Assembly: GCA_944392885.1 (NCBI GenBank)
Contig: CALXYG010000005.1
Location: 1-41,981, forward strand
Length of the DNA: 41,981 nt
DNA from: an uncultured Clostridia bacterium
GTDB lineage: Bacteria > Bacillota > Clostridia > TANB77 > CAG-508
Direction: 5' to 3'
Made by a program: the position numbers and the translations under genes. Below, one piece after another: positions 18,201-27,342 of the stretch. The notes below the pieces were generated by a model that did not search any database, was not told where the DNA came from, and saw only the letters and a list, made by a program, of their open reading frames with translations. Each line of letters begins with the position of its first letter. Position 1 is the first letter of the stretch.

Positions 18201-19339
18201 CAAAAAATTATGAAGGACAATATAAAACAATAACACCAGTGATGATAGTTAATGGAGAAGAAATAAAATGGACAATTAAAATTCAAAAACAAGACAGCCA
18301 AGGAGGAAATCCAGAAGAGCCAACTGACCCTGAAACACCAGAAAATCCAGACAACCCAGGAACAGAAGAAAATTATATAATAAGTGGAATTGCATGGTTA
18401 GATGAAAACGAAAATGGAATAAAAGAAGAGAACGAAAAACTATTAGAAAACATAGAAGTAAGTCTAGAAAATGTTTCAGAAAATCTAGTTGCCAAAACAA
18501 CAATAACAGATTCTAATGGATGTTATTCATTTGAAGGAATTGCAAAAGGGGAATATCAAATAATATTCAGTTATGAAGGAGATAGTTACCAAGTAACAGA
18601 ATACCGCAAAACAGGCCAACTAGAAATAAATTCTAGTGCAATTGCAGGAGAAAAAGGACAAGCACTAACAGATGTTATAGAGGTAATAGATGAAGATATT
18701 CAGCATATGAACATAGGACTTGTAAAAACACCAATATTTGATATGAGTTTAACAAAAGAAGTAAGCAAAGTTGTTGTTCAAAATAAAGAAGGAACAAAGA
18801 CATATGAAAATACAACCGATTTTGCAAAAGTAGATATAAACGGAAAATACTTAAATGATACAGTTGTACTAATAGAATATAAAATCACAATAAAAAATGA
18901 AGGAGAACAAGCAGGAAAAGTAAAGAAAATAGTAGACTATATGCCAACAGGAATGATATTTAGCACAGAACTAAATAGAACATGGGTAGAAGGAGAAGAT
19001 GGCAATCTATATAATAGCGAATTAAAAGACCTAGAAATAGAACCGGGCGAAACAAAGGAACTTGCACTAGTGCTTAGGAAGAACATGACAGAAGATAATG
19101 TAGGATTAATTAATAATACAGCAGAATTAGCGGAAGTAGAAAACAAAGATAACATAAAAGACAAAGATTCAACACCAAATAATAAAGTACAAGGAGAAGA
19201 TGACATATCATCTGCAAATGTACTATTAGGAGTACGAACAGGCTCAGAAGTTGTGTATATTACATTAGGAATAGTGGTTTTAATTATATTAGCAACAGGA
19301 ATCTATATAATAAATAGAAAAGTATTAAAAAGCAGATAA
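15209..19339 (+). CDS. Large secreted, membrane-anchored surface protein (DUF11 and SdrD-B-like domains)
   Basis: A 1376-residue protein with an N-terminal signal peptide (about 1-35, KKILASVLIIALTAGNLVLI) and a C-terminal anchor helix (VVYITLGIVVLIILATGIYI followed by NRKVLKSR). No LPxTG is visible; VRTGSE just before the helix may be a variant. The long N-terminal part (about 50-750) is glutamate- and asparagine-rich beta-type sequence with a short tandem repeat. Next come DUF11-like domains (IKNIIVKDYLPAGVTYEQ; later MSLTKEVSKVV) and an SdrD-B-like domain (ISGIAWLDENENGIKEENEK). An acidic proline-rich linker interrupts one DUF11 region. Likely a fibrous cell-surface adhesin or matrix protein; the ligand is unknown. 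No in-frame CGG in 1376 codons. Confidence 0.75.
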   Translation: MKNKILKKILASVLIIALTAGNLVLIGNTAVSYAVANLENQNEETAHENVKFGAYFESEGKKIHSLICDAKSVERLYIHLNVKQAGFLKNGKIEIQEANYEIKGELGESEIIGSKAENTFYLKQITYGTEAILEIPIGLNIQDTFNIEDINKNSKVKLTGTYITPEGNEIEINKEVILNVGWEGNSKIEAKSELTTYKTYEKEEKGIILQERIEIERIETSLPISKTKIEVSVPDYKGFKVKEVRVNSSKTEMTNGNKDEEVKLDWNYNEEIGIIEIEVINEESNKTVYSKHSGKDEYIITYEYGEEAYNSGEEAYNSEEEAVVINRKAKIYVENYSNSENKTVEKIIENQDELTEEKGSIINGEIEIEGEINKARIYANYNSNNREYETEYKTKERINIVKSDIIEEIVITERAANFINQEGVEYSSNIQGLDYIYYKTSKISIENFNKILGEEGSILIENSAGRQIGIIDKHSNQEEGCYVINYENNEGTIILKTTAPKTEGTLIINHTKAIKADLAYNRDEVEKFKNIQEKTNVGNGVNGGTYELTGNKELKEAVSNLKIESNKDSINNKEESIELRVEFGNNKDNSILYVNPIVRINLPKFVEEVEITNTNLLFEEELKINQIEVGEKEGQRVIEINLQGTQTKFNPLTNGNGSTLVIGAKLINKDEAGEDKFVAEIEGNTAETGITSYLKATSEEVSEGETNLPIQPDIEVEPEEKPRIELTMNSGAENIQILENHKIGYIINVNNISDYLLPVNPDEEPEETPEEPLPKPDDEVEEIPPDEEPEPDEPDPIKNIIVKDYLPAGVTYEQATLEIYNVETGEYEEVENATIYDAKNRVVTWNVGDMTYEPSAILTLIVTTNQLSENIYEKEISNSVTATYDGMDPITSNVVKTVIVKPEINVTKLTENVGNINQVGDKIKLMIEAKNAGNIEKEGFQVSINLPEELEPISVIYGKQDNLNEMSMTERTVELEEITISPEETYICEVEASINELPKNYEGQYKTITPVMIVNGEEIKWTIKIQKQDSQGGNPEEPTDPETPENPDNPGTEENYIISGIAWLDENENGIKEENEKLLENIEVSLENVSENLVAKTTITDSNGCYSFEGIAKGEYQIIFSYEGDSYQVTEYRKTGQLEINSSAIAGEKGQALTDVIEVIDEDIQHMNIGLVKTPIFDMSLTKEVSKVVVQNKEGTKTYENTTDFAKVDINGKYLNDTVVLIEYKITIKNEGEQAGKVKKIVDYMPTGMIFSTELNRTWVEGEDGNLYNSELKDLEIEPGETKELALVLRKNMTEDNVGLINNTAELAEVENKDNIKDKDSTPNNKVQGEDDISSANVLLGVRTGSEVVYITLGIVVLIILATGIYIINRKVLKSR
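16121..16173 (+). repeat. 21-base tandem repeat inside the surface-protein gene
   Basis: Two exact 21-base copies (16121-16141, 16142-16162) and a partial third, encoding GEEAYNS-GEEAYNS-EEEA. Being in frame, copy-number change would lengthen or shorten the protein by seven residues. Confidence 0.85.
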
Positions 19340-19389
19340 AATTTATTTTACAAATATAGAATAAAACCTATACTAAAAGGAGAAAAAAC

Positions 19390-19431
19390 ATGAAAAAAAC
19401 AAATAATCTAAACAAAAAAATAAAAAGATAG
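19390..19431 (+). CDS. Possible 13-codon leader peptide ahead of the second surface protein
   Basis: An ATG with AAAGGAG upstream opens a tiny lysine-rich ORF (MKKTNNLNKKIKR). Its TAG overlaps the GGAGGGG ribosome binding site of the next gene. This arrangement suits translational coupling. It may equally be chance in A-rich DNA. Confidence 0.35.
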   Translation: MKKTNNLNKKIKR

Positions 19432-19442
19432 GAGGGGAAGAA

Positions 19443-22400
19443 ATGAAGCTTGCCAAGAAAATAACAATAGTAATGCTTATATTACTAGGAAGTATAATTA
19501 TATCAGGCAATGTAGAGGCATCACATTTTCAAACTAGAGTACTAAGAGAAAATGAAATAATATTAAAGTCTAGTGGCAGTGTAACAACAGGAAACTCTTC
19601 AACTTCTCAAACCGCAAGATTAACATCACAGGAACAAGCTTGGTGGAATACATTAGCAAATGGCGGTAGTGTTAGTTTATCAAGAGCAGAAGTAGAAGCA
19701 TGGCAAAATATATTCTGTATTTCTTCTAGTACAACAATGCCAAAAACACATGCAACTTACAGTAAATCTGGAGAAGAAAAAAGAAGAAATGATGATGTAG
19801 CATATATTCTATCAGAACCTAGAAAAGGAGAAACAGGAGATTTATATAGACAAACAATTCAAGGCGCTTTATGGAGAACAAACTTTAATTTAAGCAGAAA
19901 TGATGGAATGGAACATGCAAATGGTGGAGATTTATATAATGCTGCTGTAAAATTTATGGAATATCGCAATACTTATAAAGAACCACAAGTGATAGAAACA
20001 CAAGAAAGAACAGACTCTAGAAGAATAGTAGGACCATTTAAAATAAATTATACTATGACATATTATGGTGGAACAAGATTTGGCTCAGTTGAAGGAGCAA
20101 CACTAAGAGACCAAAATGGAAACGCGGTAGATTCAAGTTTATGGGGATTTAGAAATGCAGATGGATCTGCATTAACTAACAATGTAGGAGGAGTTGCATA
20201 TAATTATCCACTACCAAACCAAGAATTCTACATATTTATAGATAGAAGCGTCATTATAAGTAAAGCAAATTTAACCTTCCAATTTAATAATTTAGAAGCA
20301 ACAGGTCATGCAATAAAAATGAACGGAACCTACTATTCACAAGGTGGAAGTGGAAACATGACATTATGTTCAAAACATCGAAAGCAATTGGAAGCTGCAA
20401 ATTGTGGAGACACAATTGATGGAGTTCACTATGCAGGCTATAAAGCAAAAAGCACCAGCGTAAGTGCTTATTGTGGAAAGAATTATAAATATATTATATG
20501 TGAAGATAATAAAGAGCTTGAAAAAACGCAGTACGCTGGAAGAAAACGAGTTGCAATTTATAGAAGAGTATCATATTATATCAGAGGTTCATCTGGTTAC
20601 ACTAGAAAATCACGCCTTCAATATTTTTACTGTAATCCAGGACAAAGTGTAAATGTACAGGAGGTATACTATAGATGGAATAAAGATACAGGTACGTATA
20701 AACAATATTATGTTGGTACATCTACAGTAAGAGCTGGATGCAATGGAGGATATTGTGGAGGGGGATATATTGGCAAGAAAACTGCTTATGAATTAGTTCC
20801 ATGTACTCCATCAGACCCATGCAGTAATTGTGCACCAATTTATGCTGCGGCAGCAAACTGTGGTGAAGAGATTAAAGGAGCTTATGTAGATAAAAGTGGT
20901 GAAGTACATGAATCAAATGCACATTGTGGAACAATTAGTAATTACCCTCCAGGCAACAGAACAGCACAACCACTATGTGTTGCATATGGTGAGAGAACAG
21001 TTACACCAACATATCTAAATATGGAATTTAATGTAGAATGTGTAGACATTGCATTACGTAAATTTATTACAGCATTAAATGACAAGTCAATAACAAATAG
21101 AGTTCCACAAGTAGATACTTCACCACTTAGAAACGGACAAACTACAGCAATATATAATCATACTAAAGAAGTAGTAGGTGTAAAAATTGGAGATATAGTA
21201 ACATATACTATTAGAGTATATAATGAAGGAACAGCAGATGGTTATGCAAAGGAAATTAAGGACTATTTACCAACACACTTAGAGTATGTAAGTAGTGTTG
21301 TAGACGGAGTGGATTACAAGTGGAGAGTAACAACAGAAAATGGAAAAACAGTGTTAACAACTACATACTTGGAAGACAGAAAATTAGAAAAATATAGTGA
21401 AGCTACAGAAAATGGAATGGTATATAGAGATGAATTAGATTATGCAGAAGTAAAAGTAATATGCAGAGTAAAAGATGGTGCAGTAGCAAATGAAAAAATA
21501 GTAAACATTTCAGAAGTAAGTAAATATGCATATTATGACAAAAATACCCAAGAAGTGTTTTATATAACAAGTGATACAGACTCAACACAAAATAATATTA
21601 ATCTACCAACAAGTGAAGCAAACTGGCAAAATTATTATGGATCAGGAAGCAATGGAAACTATGTAAGAGGACAAGAAGATGATGACGATTTTGAAAGATT
21701 AGCAATTCTATATACCGACATGGGAGGAACAGTTTGGCTAGATGCTATTGAGGGAAAACAAGAAGAAAGAGATGGTATATTAACAGATAAAGACCAAAAA
21801 CTGCAAGGAGTTACTGTAAGACTGTATATAGCAGAAGATTTAAATACTATAATTGCAGAAACAACAACAGATGCAAATGGTAACTACCTATTTACAAAAG
21901 CAACAATAAATGGAGTAACACAAAACATCCCAGTAAATGAAACATATATGATTACATTTGAATATGGAGGACAACAATATATACCAGTACAAGTAACAAG
22001 ATTAAATAGTGGTAACTATACACGAGAAAAATCAGCAGGAGAAGAAAGAGAAACAGAAAGAAATTCATTAAATGCAAAATTTTATGAGATTGTAAAAGGA
22101 ACAGCAAAAAACAGTAGTGGAGGTAATACAGTAGAACTAAGTTATACAAGAGATAATCAAAAACATACTTCAACAATAATAAGAGATGAAAGCTTCTATG
22201 AACAAACAAAAATCCTAGCAAGAACAGAAGGTAATTTTAGTGGAACAGCAGATTACGTAAAATTCATCAATTTAGGATTAATAGAAAGACCACAAGTAAA
22301 CCTAGGAATAATGACAGACGTACAGAAGGTAGACCTAACCATAAATGGTTATAATGCGACATATGATTATAGCCAAAGAGATGAAGGAACTGCAATTAAC

Positions 22401-24374
22401 ATAGAGGCCAAAGCAGCAGATATTAGTAGAGTTTACAATCAAGCAATTTATAAATCAGACTACAACTATAGAATAACAGATTATAATGAAGATGGAAAAC
22501 CAGTAAGAACAGATGAAGAGAGCGAATTAGAGGTATACATTACATACAAAATAAAGATCAAAAATTATTCAAGTGAGCAAGCAACAGTAAGTGAATTAAC
22601 AAGTTATTATGCTCAAGAATACAATCTAGTAGATAGCTGGTACGAAAAGGGAAGCCAAAGCGGAAGTATAACATGGACAGAAGGAAGCATAACTAATGGC
22701 TACAAAACAATTAGAACAAACAACCTAAAACAAATAAATATTGGAGCAAATGAAGATGTCTATGTATACATCCAGTATCAAGTTACAAAAGATGAAAATG
22801 GAGGAGTAATATTAGGAGAAAAATATCATATTACAGAAATTACGGGTTATACAACAAGTCAAGGATTAATAGATAAAAACTCTGAGCCAGGAAATATAGA
22901 TATAAGTAGCTGGGATAGATATGTAGAAACCTATGAAGACGATACAGATAGAGCACCAGGTTTGAACTTACATTTGGCAGAAGCTGAAAGAACTATGATA
23001 GGTTATGTATGGGAAGACATTACACATGATAATTATGTAGATAGTGACGGAGTAAAGATTGGAGACGGAGTTAAGAACGGAAACGAGCAGAACAAAAATG
23101 GTGTAAGAGTGCAATTAATTGAATTAGTAACTATAGATGGGCATGAATATGAATATATCTGGCAAGAGGTATTTTCAGGTGACAAAACAGTAAGTTATAT
23201 GGACAGAAACGGAAAATTACATGAAAATAGCAAAGAAGTAGAAGTAGGAACAGGAGAGTACAAATTTATACAATTCGTACCTGGTAAATATATTGTAAGA
23301 TTTATATATGGAGATACTCAGCGAAGTATAGAATTAAATGGACAAGACTATAAATCAACAACATATACAGGATATGGAGAAAATACATCTAGCGCTAAAG
23401 ACAACAAAGACAGAAGACTAGCTGTAATGAATTACTCAATAAAACAAACAAATGAATTAGGAGAGATACTTGCCGGAAATAATGAAAGCGAACTGATTGA
23501 AAATACATGGATGTATGCAGATACAGTAGAAGCGATGACAATACAAATAAAAGATACTTCTCCAGGGCATAATGTAAACTTTGGATTAGTAAAAAGACCA
23601 ATTTCAAAACTTGTAGCTATAAAGGAAGTAACAGGAATTAAAATAAGTAACAAAGGAATTATATATGTAGATACAGCAAATGGAATAACATCAGGAATTA
23701 ATATGACAGATGGTAAAAAGTGGGTTATTGAGCTAGATGATGAGTTAATCAATGGAGCACAATTAGAAGTAAGCTACAATATAAGAATTGAAAACCAAGG
23801 TGAAAAAGACACACTATATAATTACTTTGAAGGAGAAAGTAAATATGGAAATAATCAACATGAAATTATAACAACAAGAGCAGAAATGGTATATGATTAT
23901 CCAGAAAAGCTAGGATTTGATGAAGATAGTACAATAAATCCAAGCTGGACAAAAGAAGGAATAGACACAACAATCTTAAAACAAGATGCACAAAATAGAA
24001 TAGCAAATGGAGCACTAGTAATAAAAGCAACAGAAAAATTGTTTCAAGACCTAAAACCAGGAGAAAGTACGCAAACAGTTACAATGACACTAAGTAAAAT
24101 TATGTCAGTAGGTGGAAGCGATGACTTAAGTTATGATAATAACGTTGAAATAGTGAGTAGAATTAATGGAGTAGGGCGTAGAGACGAAGCTAGTATACCA
24201 GGTAACTATGTACCACATGATGGGCCAACAGAGCCAGATACAGGAGAAGCAACAGTAACAATAACAGACCCAACAGGGCAAAACAAAGTATATTATGGTT
24301 TGGCAATTACAGTAGGTATTATTGTTGCTATAGGAATAGTGCTAATTCAGAAAAAAATATTACGTAAGAAGTAA
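19443..24374 (+). CDS. Giant secreted surface protein with repeated DUF11 and SdrD-B-like domains
   Basis: A 1643-residue protein with a signal peptide (about 1-27, ending GNVEA) and a C-terminal membrane helix (YYGLAITVGIIVAIGIVLI) with a KKILRKK tail. Residues of about 60-270 have no family I can name. A cysteine-rich block follows (about 290-520: CSKHRKQLEAANCGD, SAYCGKNYKYIICED, CNGGYCGGGY, PCSNCAPIYAAAANCGE). DUF11-like domains come next (GTADGYAKEIKDYLPTHLEY; later VSYNIRIENQGEKD), alternating with SdrD-B-like modules (GGTVWLDAIEGKQEERDGIL; IGYVWEDITHDNYVDSDGV). GVPFxLG-type endings appear as VNLGIMTDV and NVNFGLVKRP. It shares architecture with the upstream gene, so both probably build the same outer structure. 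All CGG strings here are out of frame. Confidence 0.72.
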   Translation: MKLAKKITIVMLILLGSIIISGNVEASHFQTRVLRENEIILKSSGSVTTGNSSTSQTARLTSQEQAWWNTLANGGSVSLSRAEVEAWQNIFCISSSTTMPKTHATYSKSGEEKRRNDDVAYILSEPRKGETGDLYRQTIQGALWRTNFNLSRNDGMEHANGGDLYNAAVKFMEYRNTYKEPQVIETQERTDSRRIVGPFKINYTMTYYGGTRFGSVEGATLRDQNGNAVDSSLWGFRNADGSALTNNVGGVAYNYPLPNQEFYIFIDRSVIISKANLTFQFNNLEATGHAIKMNGTYYSQGGSGNMTLCSKHRKQLEAANCGDTIDGVHYAGYKAKSTSVSAYCGKNYKYIICEDNKELEKTQYAGRKRVAIYRRVSYYIRGSSGYTRKSRLQYFYCNPGQSVNVQEVYYRWNKDTGTYKQYYVGTSTVRAGCNGGYCGGGYIGKKTAYELVPCTPSDPCSNCAPIYAAAANCGEEIKGAYVDKSGEVHESNAHCGTISNYPPGNRTAQPLCVAYGERTVTPTYLNMEFNVECVDIALRKFITALNDKSITNRVPQVDTSPLRNGQTTAIYNHTKEVVGVKIGDIVTYTIRVYNEGTADGYAKEIKDYLPTHLEYVSSVVDGVDYKWRVTTENGKTVLTTTYLEDRKLEKYSEATENGMVYRDELDYAEVKVICRVKDGAVANEKIVNISEVSKYAYYDKNTQEVFYITSDTDSTQNNINLPTSEANWQNYYGSGSNGNYVRGQEDDDDFERLAILYTDMGGTVWLDAIEGKQEERDGILTDKDQKLQGVTVRLYIAEDLNTIIAETTTDANGNYLFTKATINGVTQNIPVNETYMITFEYGGQQYIPVQVTRLNSGNYTREKSAGEERETERNSLNAKFYEIVKGTAKNSSGGNTVELSYTRDNQKHTSTIIRDESFYEQTKILARTEGNFSGTADYVKFINLGLIERPQVNLGIMTDVQKVDLTINGYNATYDYSQRDEGTAINIEAKAADISRVYNQAIYKSDYNYRITDYNEDGKPVRTDEESELEVYITYKIKIKNYSSEQATVSELTSYYAQEYNLVDSWYEKGSQSGSITWTEGSITNGYKTIRTNNLKQINIGANEDVYVYIQYQVTKDENGGVILGEKYHITEITGYTTSQGLIDKNSEPGNIDISSWDRYVETYEDDTDRAPGLNLHLAEAERTMIGYVWEDITHDNYVDSDGVKIGDGVKNGNEQNKNGVRVQLIELVTIDGHEYEYIWQEVFSGDKTVSYMDRNGKLHENSKEVEVGTGEYKFIQFVPGKYIVRFIYGDTQRSIELNGQDYKSTTYTGYGENTSSAKDNKDRRLAVMNYSIKQTNELGEILAGNNESELIENTWMYADTVEAMTIQIKDTSPGHNVNFGLVKRPISKLVAIKEVTGIKISNKGIIYVDTANGITSGINMTDGKKWVIELDDELINGAQLEVSYNIRIENQGEKDTLYNYFEGESKYGNNQHEIITTRAEMVYDYPEKLGFDEDSTINPSWTKEGIDTTILKQDAQNRIANGALVIKATEKLFQDLKPGESTQTVTMTLSKIMSVGGSDDLSYDNNVEIVSRINGVGRRDEASIPGNYVPHDGPTEPDTGEATVTITDPTGQNKVYYGLAITVGIIVAIGIVLIQKKILRKK

Positions 24375-24757
24375 AAAATAACCACATAGTGGCAAAAAAC
24401 AAGAGAAAATATTGAAGTGCACGTCAAATGTTAGATTAAAAACCTAACATAAGATGTGCATTTCTTCTTGTATAGAAGGAATTGGTTATATGCATGATTT
24501 TTCTTATACATTCTACTAAAATTTAAAAACTAATTTATTTTATTTTTTGCTAAAATCCTTGCACTTTTAGGCAAAGTATAATAAAATAATAGACATAATT
24601 TGAAAACATTTGATGCAAAAGAAAAAAGACTAGCAAAAATTAAGACAAGATGTAGAAAACTTTTTATTATTTGGGTTCCAAAAACGACAAAAAAAGTAAT
24701 AGAACTATACTAAAATAAAACGTAAATAATAAAAAGTAAAAAGGGTGGGCGAGTAAA
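24375..24757. other. Intergenic region between surface-protein gene and spoIIE
   Basis: 383 bases without a gene. A hairpin with imperfect arms (24417-24434 and 24444-24461) and 9-base loop, followed by a T-rich stretch, may end the surface-protein transcript. No clear promoter for spoIIE; in Bacillus it is Spo0A-controlled, but no confident Spo0A box was found. Confidence 0.45.
24417..24461 (+). terminator. Probable terminator after the surface-protein genes
   Basis: Imperfect 18-base stem with a perfect inner ATGTTAG/CTAACAT and outer GTGCAC-like pairing, followed by a weak T-rich run. Confidence 0.45.
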
Positions 24758-27237
24758 ATGTTTCAAAATATTAATGTGGAATATGAAGATATTGAGGAGA
24801 ACAATTATAAAACACATGAAAAAACAAAGAAAAAAGAGAGATTAAAGGAAATATTTAAAATACAAAACATTATATACTATATATTATGCTTGGGAGTGTC
24901 TATGATCGGTTTTGGAGAAGGCATTTCTCCATTTGGATTAGCCATTTTTGCTGCTACATGTAGTAATAAAATGCCAGTCGGAGTGGTATATATAGTAGCA
25001 GGATTAGGTACTTTTTTAGGGCAAGGTAATGAAGGATTATTGATTTATATATTAACAACTTTAGTGTTTATAACATTTTCATTAATTTACAGGCCAAAGT
25101 ATGAAAATGTAGTGCGCAATGAAAAAAGAAAATTAGGAGCACATTTAATAGTTTCCACTTTTCTTGTACAAGCAATGGGAATAGCTTTTAAAACCTTTTA
25201 TGTTTACGACCTACTGACAAGTGTTTTATTTACTATAATAACATATATCTTTTATAAAATTTTTACAAACTCAATTACAGTAATCAAAGATTATGGAGAA
25301 AAAACAGCATTTACAATTGAAGAAGTAATAGGTGCGGGATTGTTTTTAGCTATTGCTATTTCGGCATTAGGTAATTATACTGTATTTGGCTTTTCAATTA
25401 GAAATATAGCATGTATTTTAATTGTTTTAATACTAGGGTGGAAAAATGGAATACTAGTTGGAGCAACTCGGAGGAACAACTATAGGTGTAGTACTTGGCA
25501 TCATAGGAAAAGGAGAACCAGCACTTATTGCCGCTTTTGCTATTTCTGGAATGTTAGCAGGAATTTTAAATCGTTTTGGAAAAATTGGTGTTGTAATAGG
25601 CTTTTTATTAGGAAATATAATGCTAACATATGCGGTAACAGGAAACACCTTAGAATTTATCTATTTTCGTGAAATTTTAATTGCTTCTATTGGATTATTA
25701 GTAGTACCAAAAAGCATAGAAATTAACATTACAGATTTAGTTGGTAAAACAAAATTTTTGCCAGTAACCAAAGAAAGAATGTTAGAGGAAAATGAAGACA
25801 CTGTTTATAAATTAAATAGTGTATCAGATACTATTTTTGAAATTTCTAAAACTTACGGGGAAGCAGCAGCAACAGTAGTAGATGAAGATGAAATACAAAA
25901 AAACTATATAAAACAAAAAGAAAACTTTATAGATGAGTTGCTAGTTCGGAATGGAGAATGAATCAAATAATATGCTCTATGAAGAAATAGTAAATGTAGA
26001 TAATGGTATAGCAAAGGATTTATTCAAAAAACTGCAGGAAAAAGAAGAACTCTACATACAAGATATCATTGATATTTTAGAGAAGCATAATAGCTACTTA
26101 GCAGGTCTAGATGATGAAGAAATACGCCAACATGTGGAAAAAGACATTATAAAAATTGCCAAGATTGCAAATCATGCAGCAAAATTAACTAAACTAAATT
26201 TTGCGTGGAAAAAACAAGTAGAAAATAGTAAAAAAACTATATCAATTGGACTAGAAGGTGTATCTAAAGTTATTTCAAATGTTGCAGAAAATATTGGCGA
26301 AAAAAATAATGAAAGATTCGAAAAGGAAAAACAAGAAATCGAGTTATTGCTATTACAAAAAAATATTGGTGTCTATGATATTAATATAACAAAACAGAAA
26401 AATGGTAAAATTGTGGTAAATGTTTATACAAAAATAAAAGAAGACATCACAGAAGAAGTAAGCAAAATCCAAAAAATAGAAACTATTTTAGAGAAAATAT
26501 TTCAAGAAAAAATAATAATGCAAAAACAAAAAAATAATATAGGTTCAGATAAGCAAAAAGTATTGCAGACATATGTATCAGAAGATAGATATACAGTTAA
26601 TATAGCAATGGTAAGTAAAACCAAACAAGAATCTATAGTAAATGGCGATAGTAGCCTAAAATTGAAATTAGAAGATGGAAAAATGCTACTTGCATTATCA
26701 GATGGTATGGGATCGGGAACTGAAGCAAATAAAAGCAGTAGCACTGCAATAAAGATGATAAAAAAATTAATGGGAGCTGGATTTGAAAAACAAACTTCAT
26801 TGGAATTAATTAACACAAGTATTGCTATGAAGGCACAAAGTGAAACTTTTGCAACATTAGATATTGCAATATTAGATTTATATGCGGGAAACATAGAAGT
26901 GTTGAAAAATGGAGCTTGTCCAACTTATATAAAAAGAAACAAAGAAATAAAAATGATACATGCTATTTCCTTACCGGCAGGAATACTCAATAACGTTGAA
27001 TCAGTTGTGTTTGACACAGATATACAACAAGGTGACATTATAATTATGTGTACAGATGGGATTTTAGAAGCTAATCGTGAAGCAATAAATAAGGAAGAAG
27101 CATTTAAGCAATTTTTACAAAACATTCATACAGATAATCCACAAAAAATTGCAGACCTAATTATAAAAGAATCAATTGATTTAGATTTTGGTATCGCAAG
27201 AGACGATATGAGTGTTATTGTTGCAAAAATAGGGTAA
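24758..27237 (+). CDS. spoIIE: Stage II sporulation protein E (SpoIIE), with two CGG +1 shifts
   Basis: Membrane PP2C-type phosphatase that dephosphorylates SpoIIAA and so activates sigma-F in the forespore. With two +1 shifts the gene encodes 825 residues, almost exactly the length of Bacillus SpoIIE. Residues 1-237 hold hydrophobic helices and end KNGILVGAT. An in-frame CGG at 25469-25471 is skipped by one base to give GGTTIGVVLGIIGKGEP and the remaining helices. The second CGG at 25947-25949 follows NFIDELLV; skipping its C gives GMENESNNMLYEEIV and the regulatory region (YIQDIIDILEKHNSYLAG). The phosphatase domain has ALSDGMGSG, CTDGILEAN and ARDDMSVIV. Without shifts it falls into three useless pieces: a truncated membrane part, a middle part and a cytoplasmic part. 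Confidence 0.94.
25469..25472 (+). other. CGG recoding site 7 (spoIIE first, CGGA)
   Basis: In-frame CGG after ACT. +1 shift reads GGA (Gly238) and continues the membrane domain. Confidence 0.92.
25947..25950 (+). other. CGG recoding site 8 (spoIIE second, CGGA)
   Basis: In-frame CGG after GTT. +1 shift reads GGA (Gly397) and joins the membrane and cytoplasmic parts. Read straight, a stop follows after three more codons. Confidence 0.92.
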
Positions 27238-27240
27238 AAC

Positions 27241-27295
27241 AAAGGGATGAATCTTAGGTTCACTACAGGGTTATGGACTTGAGGATTATCCCTTT
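27241..27295 (+). terminator. Weak stem-loop after spoIIE
   Basis: AAAGGGAT (27241-27248) pairs with ATCCCTTT (27288-27295) across a 39-base loop, between converging spoIIE and the thioesterase gene. It may be a terminator, but the loop is long. Confidence 0.3.
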
Positions 27296-27342
27296 ATTTA
27301 GTCGAATGGTTTTCATGCCGATATCAGTGTAATTTAATAAAA

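Noticed and set aside
550-25950. The frameshifts as random sequencing errors or ordinary pseudogenes
   Set aside because: All eight repairs are the same event at the same codon, on both strands, in otherwise well-kept genes including spoIIE and mreC. Random indels would favour the many A and T runs and would not all create CGG. Raw reads should still be checked.
550-25950. CGG reassigned to a different single amino acid without frameshift
   Set aside because: Reading CGG as any three-base codon leaves all six genes out of frame. Only a +1 shift or four-base reading restores them.
25951-27237. Separate PP2C phosphatase gene after the spoIIE membrane part
   Set aside because: It has no ribosome binding site, starts within the end of the preceding ORF and continues the known SpoIIE sequence after a CGG shift.
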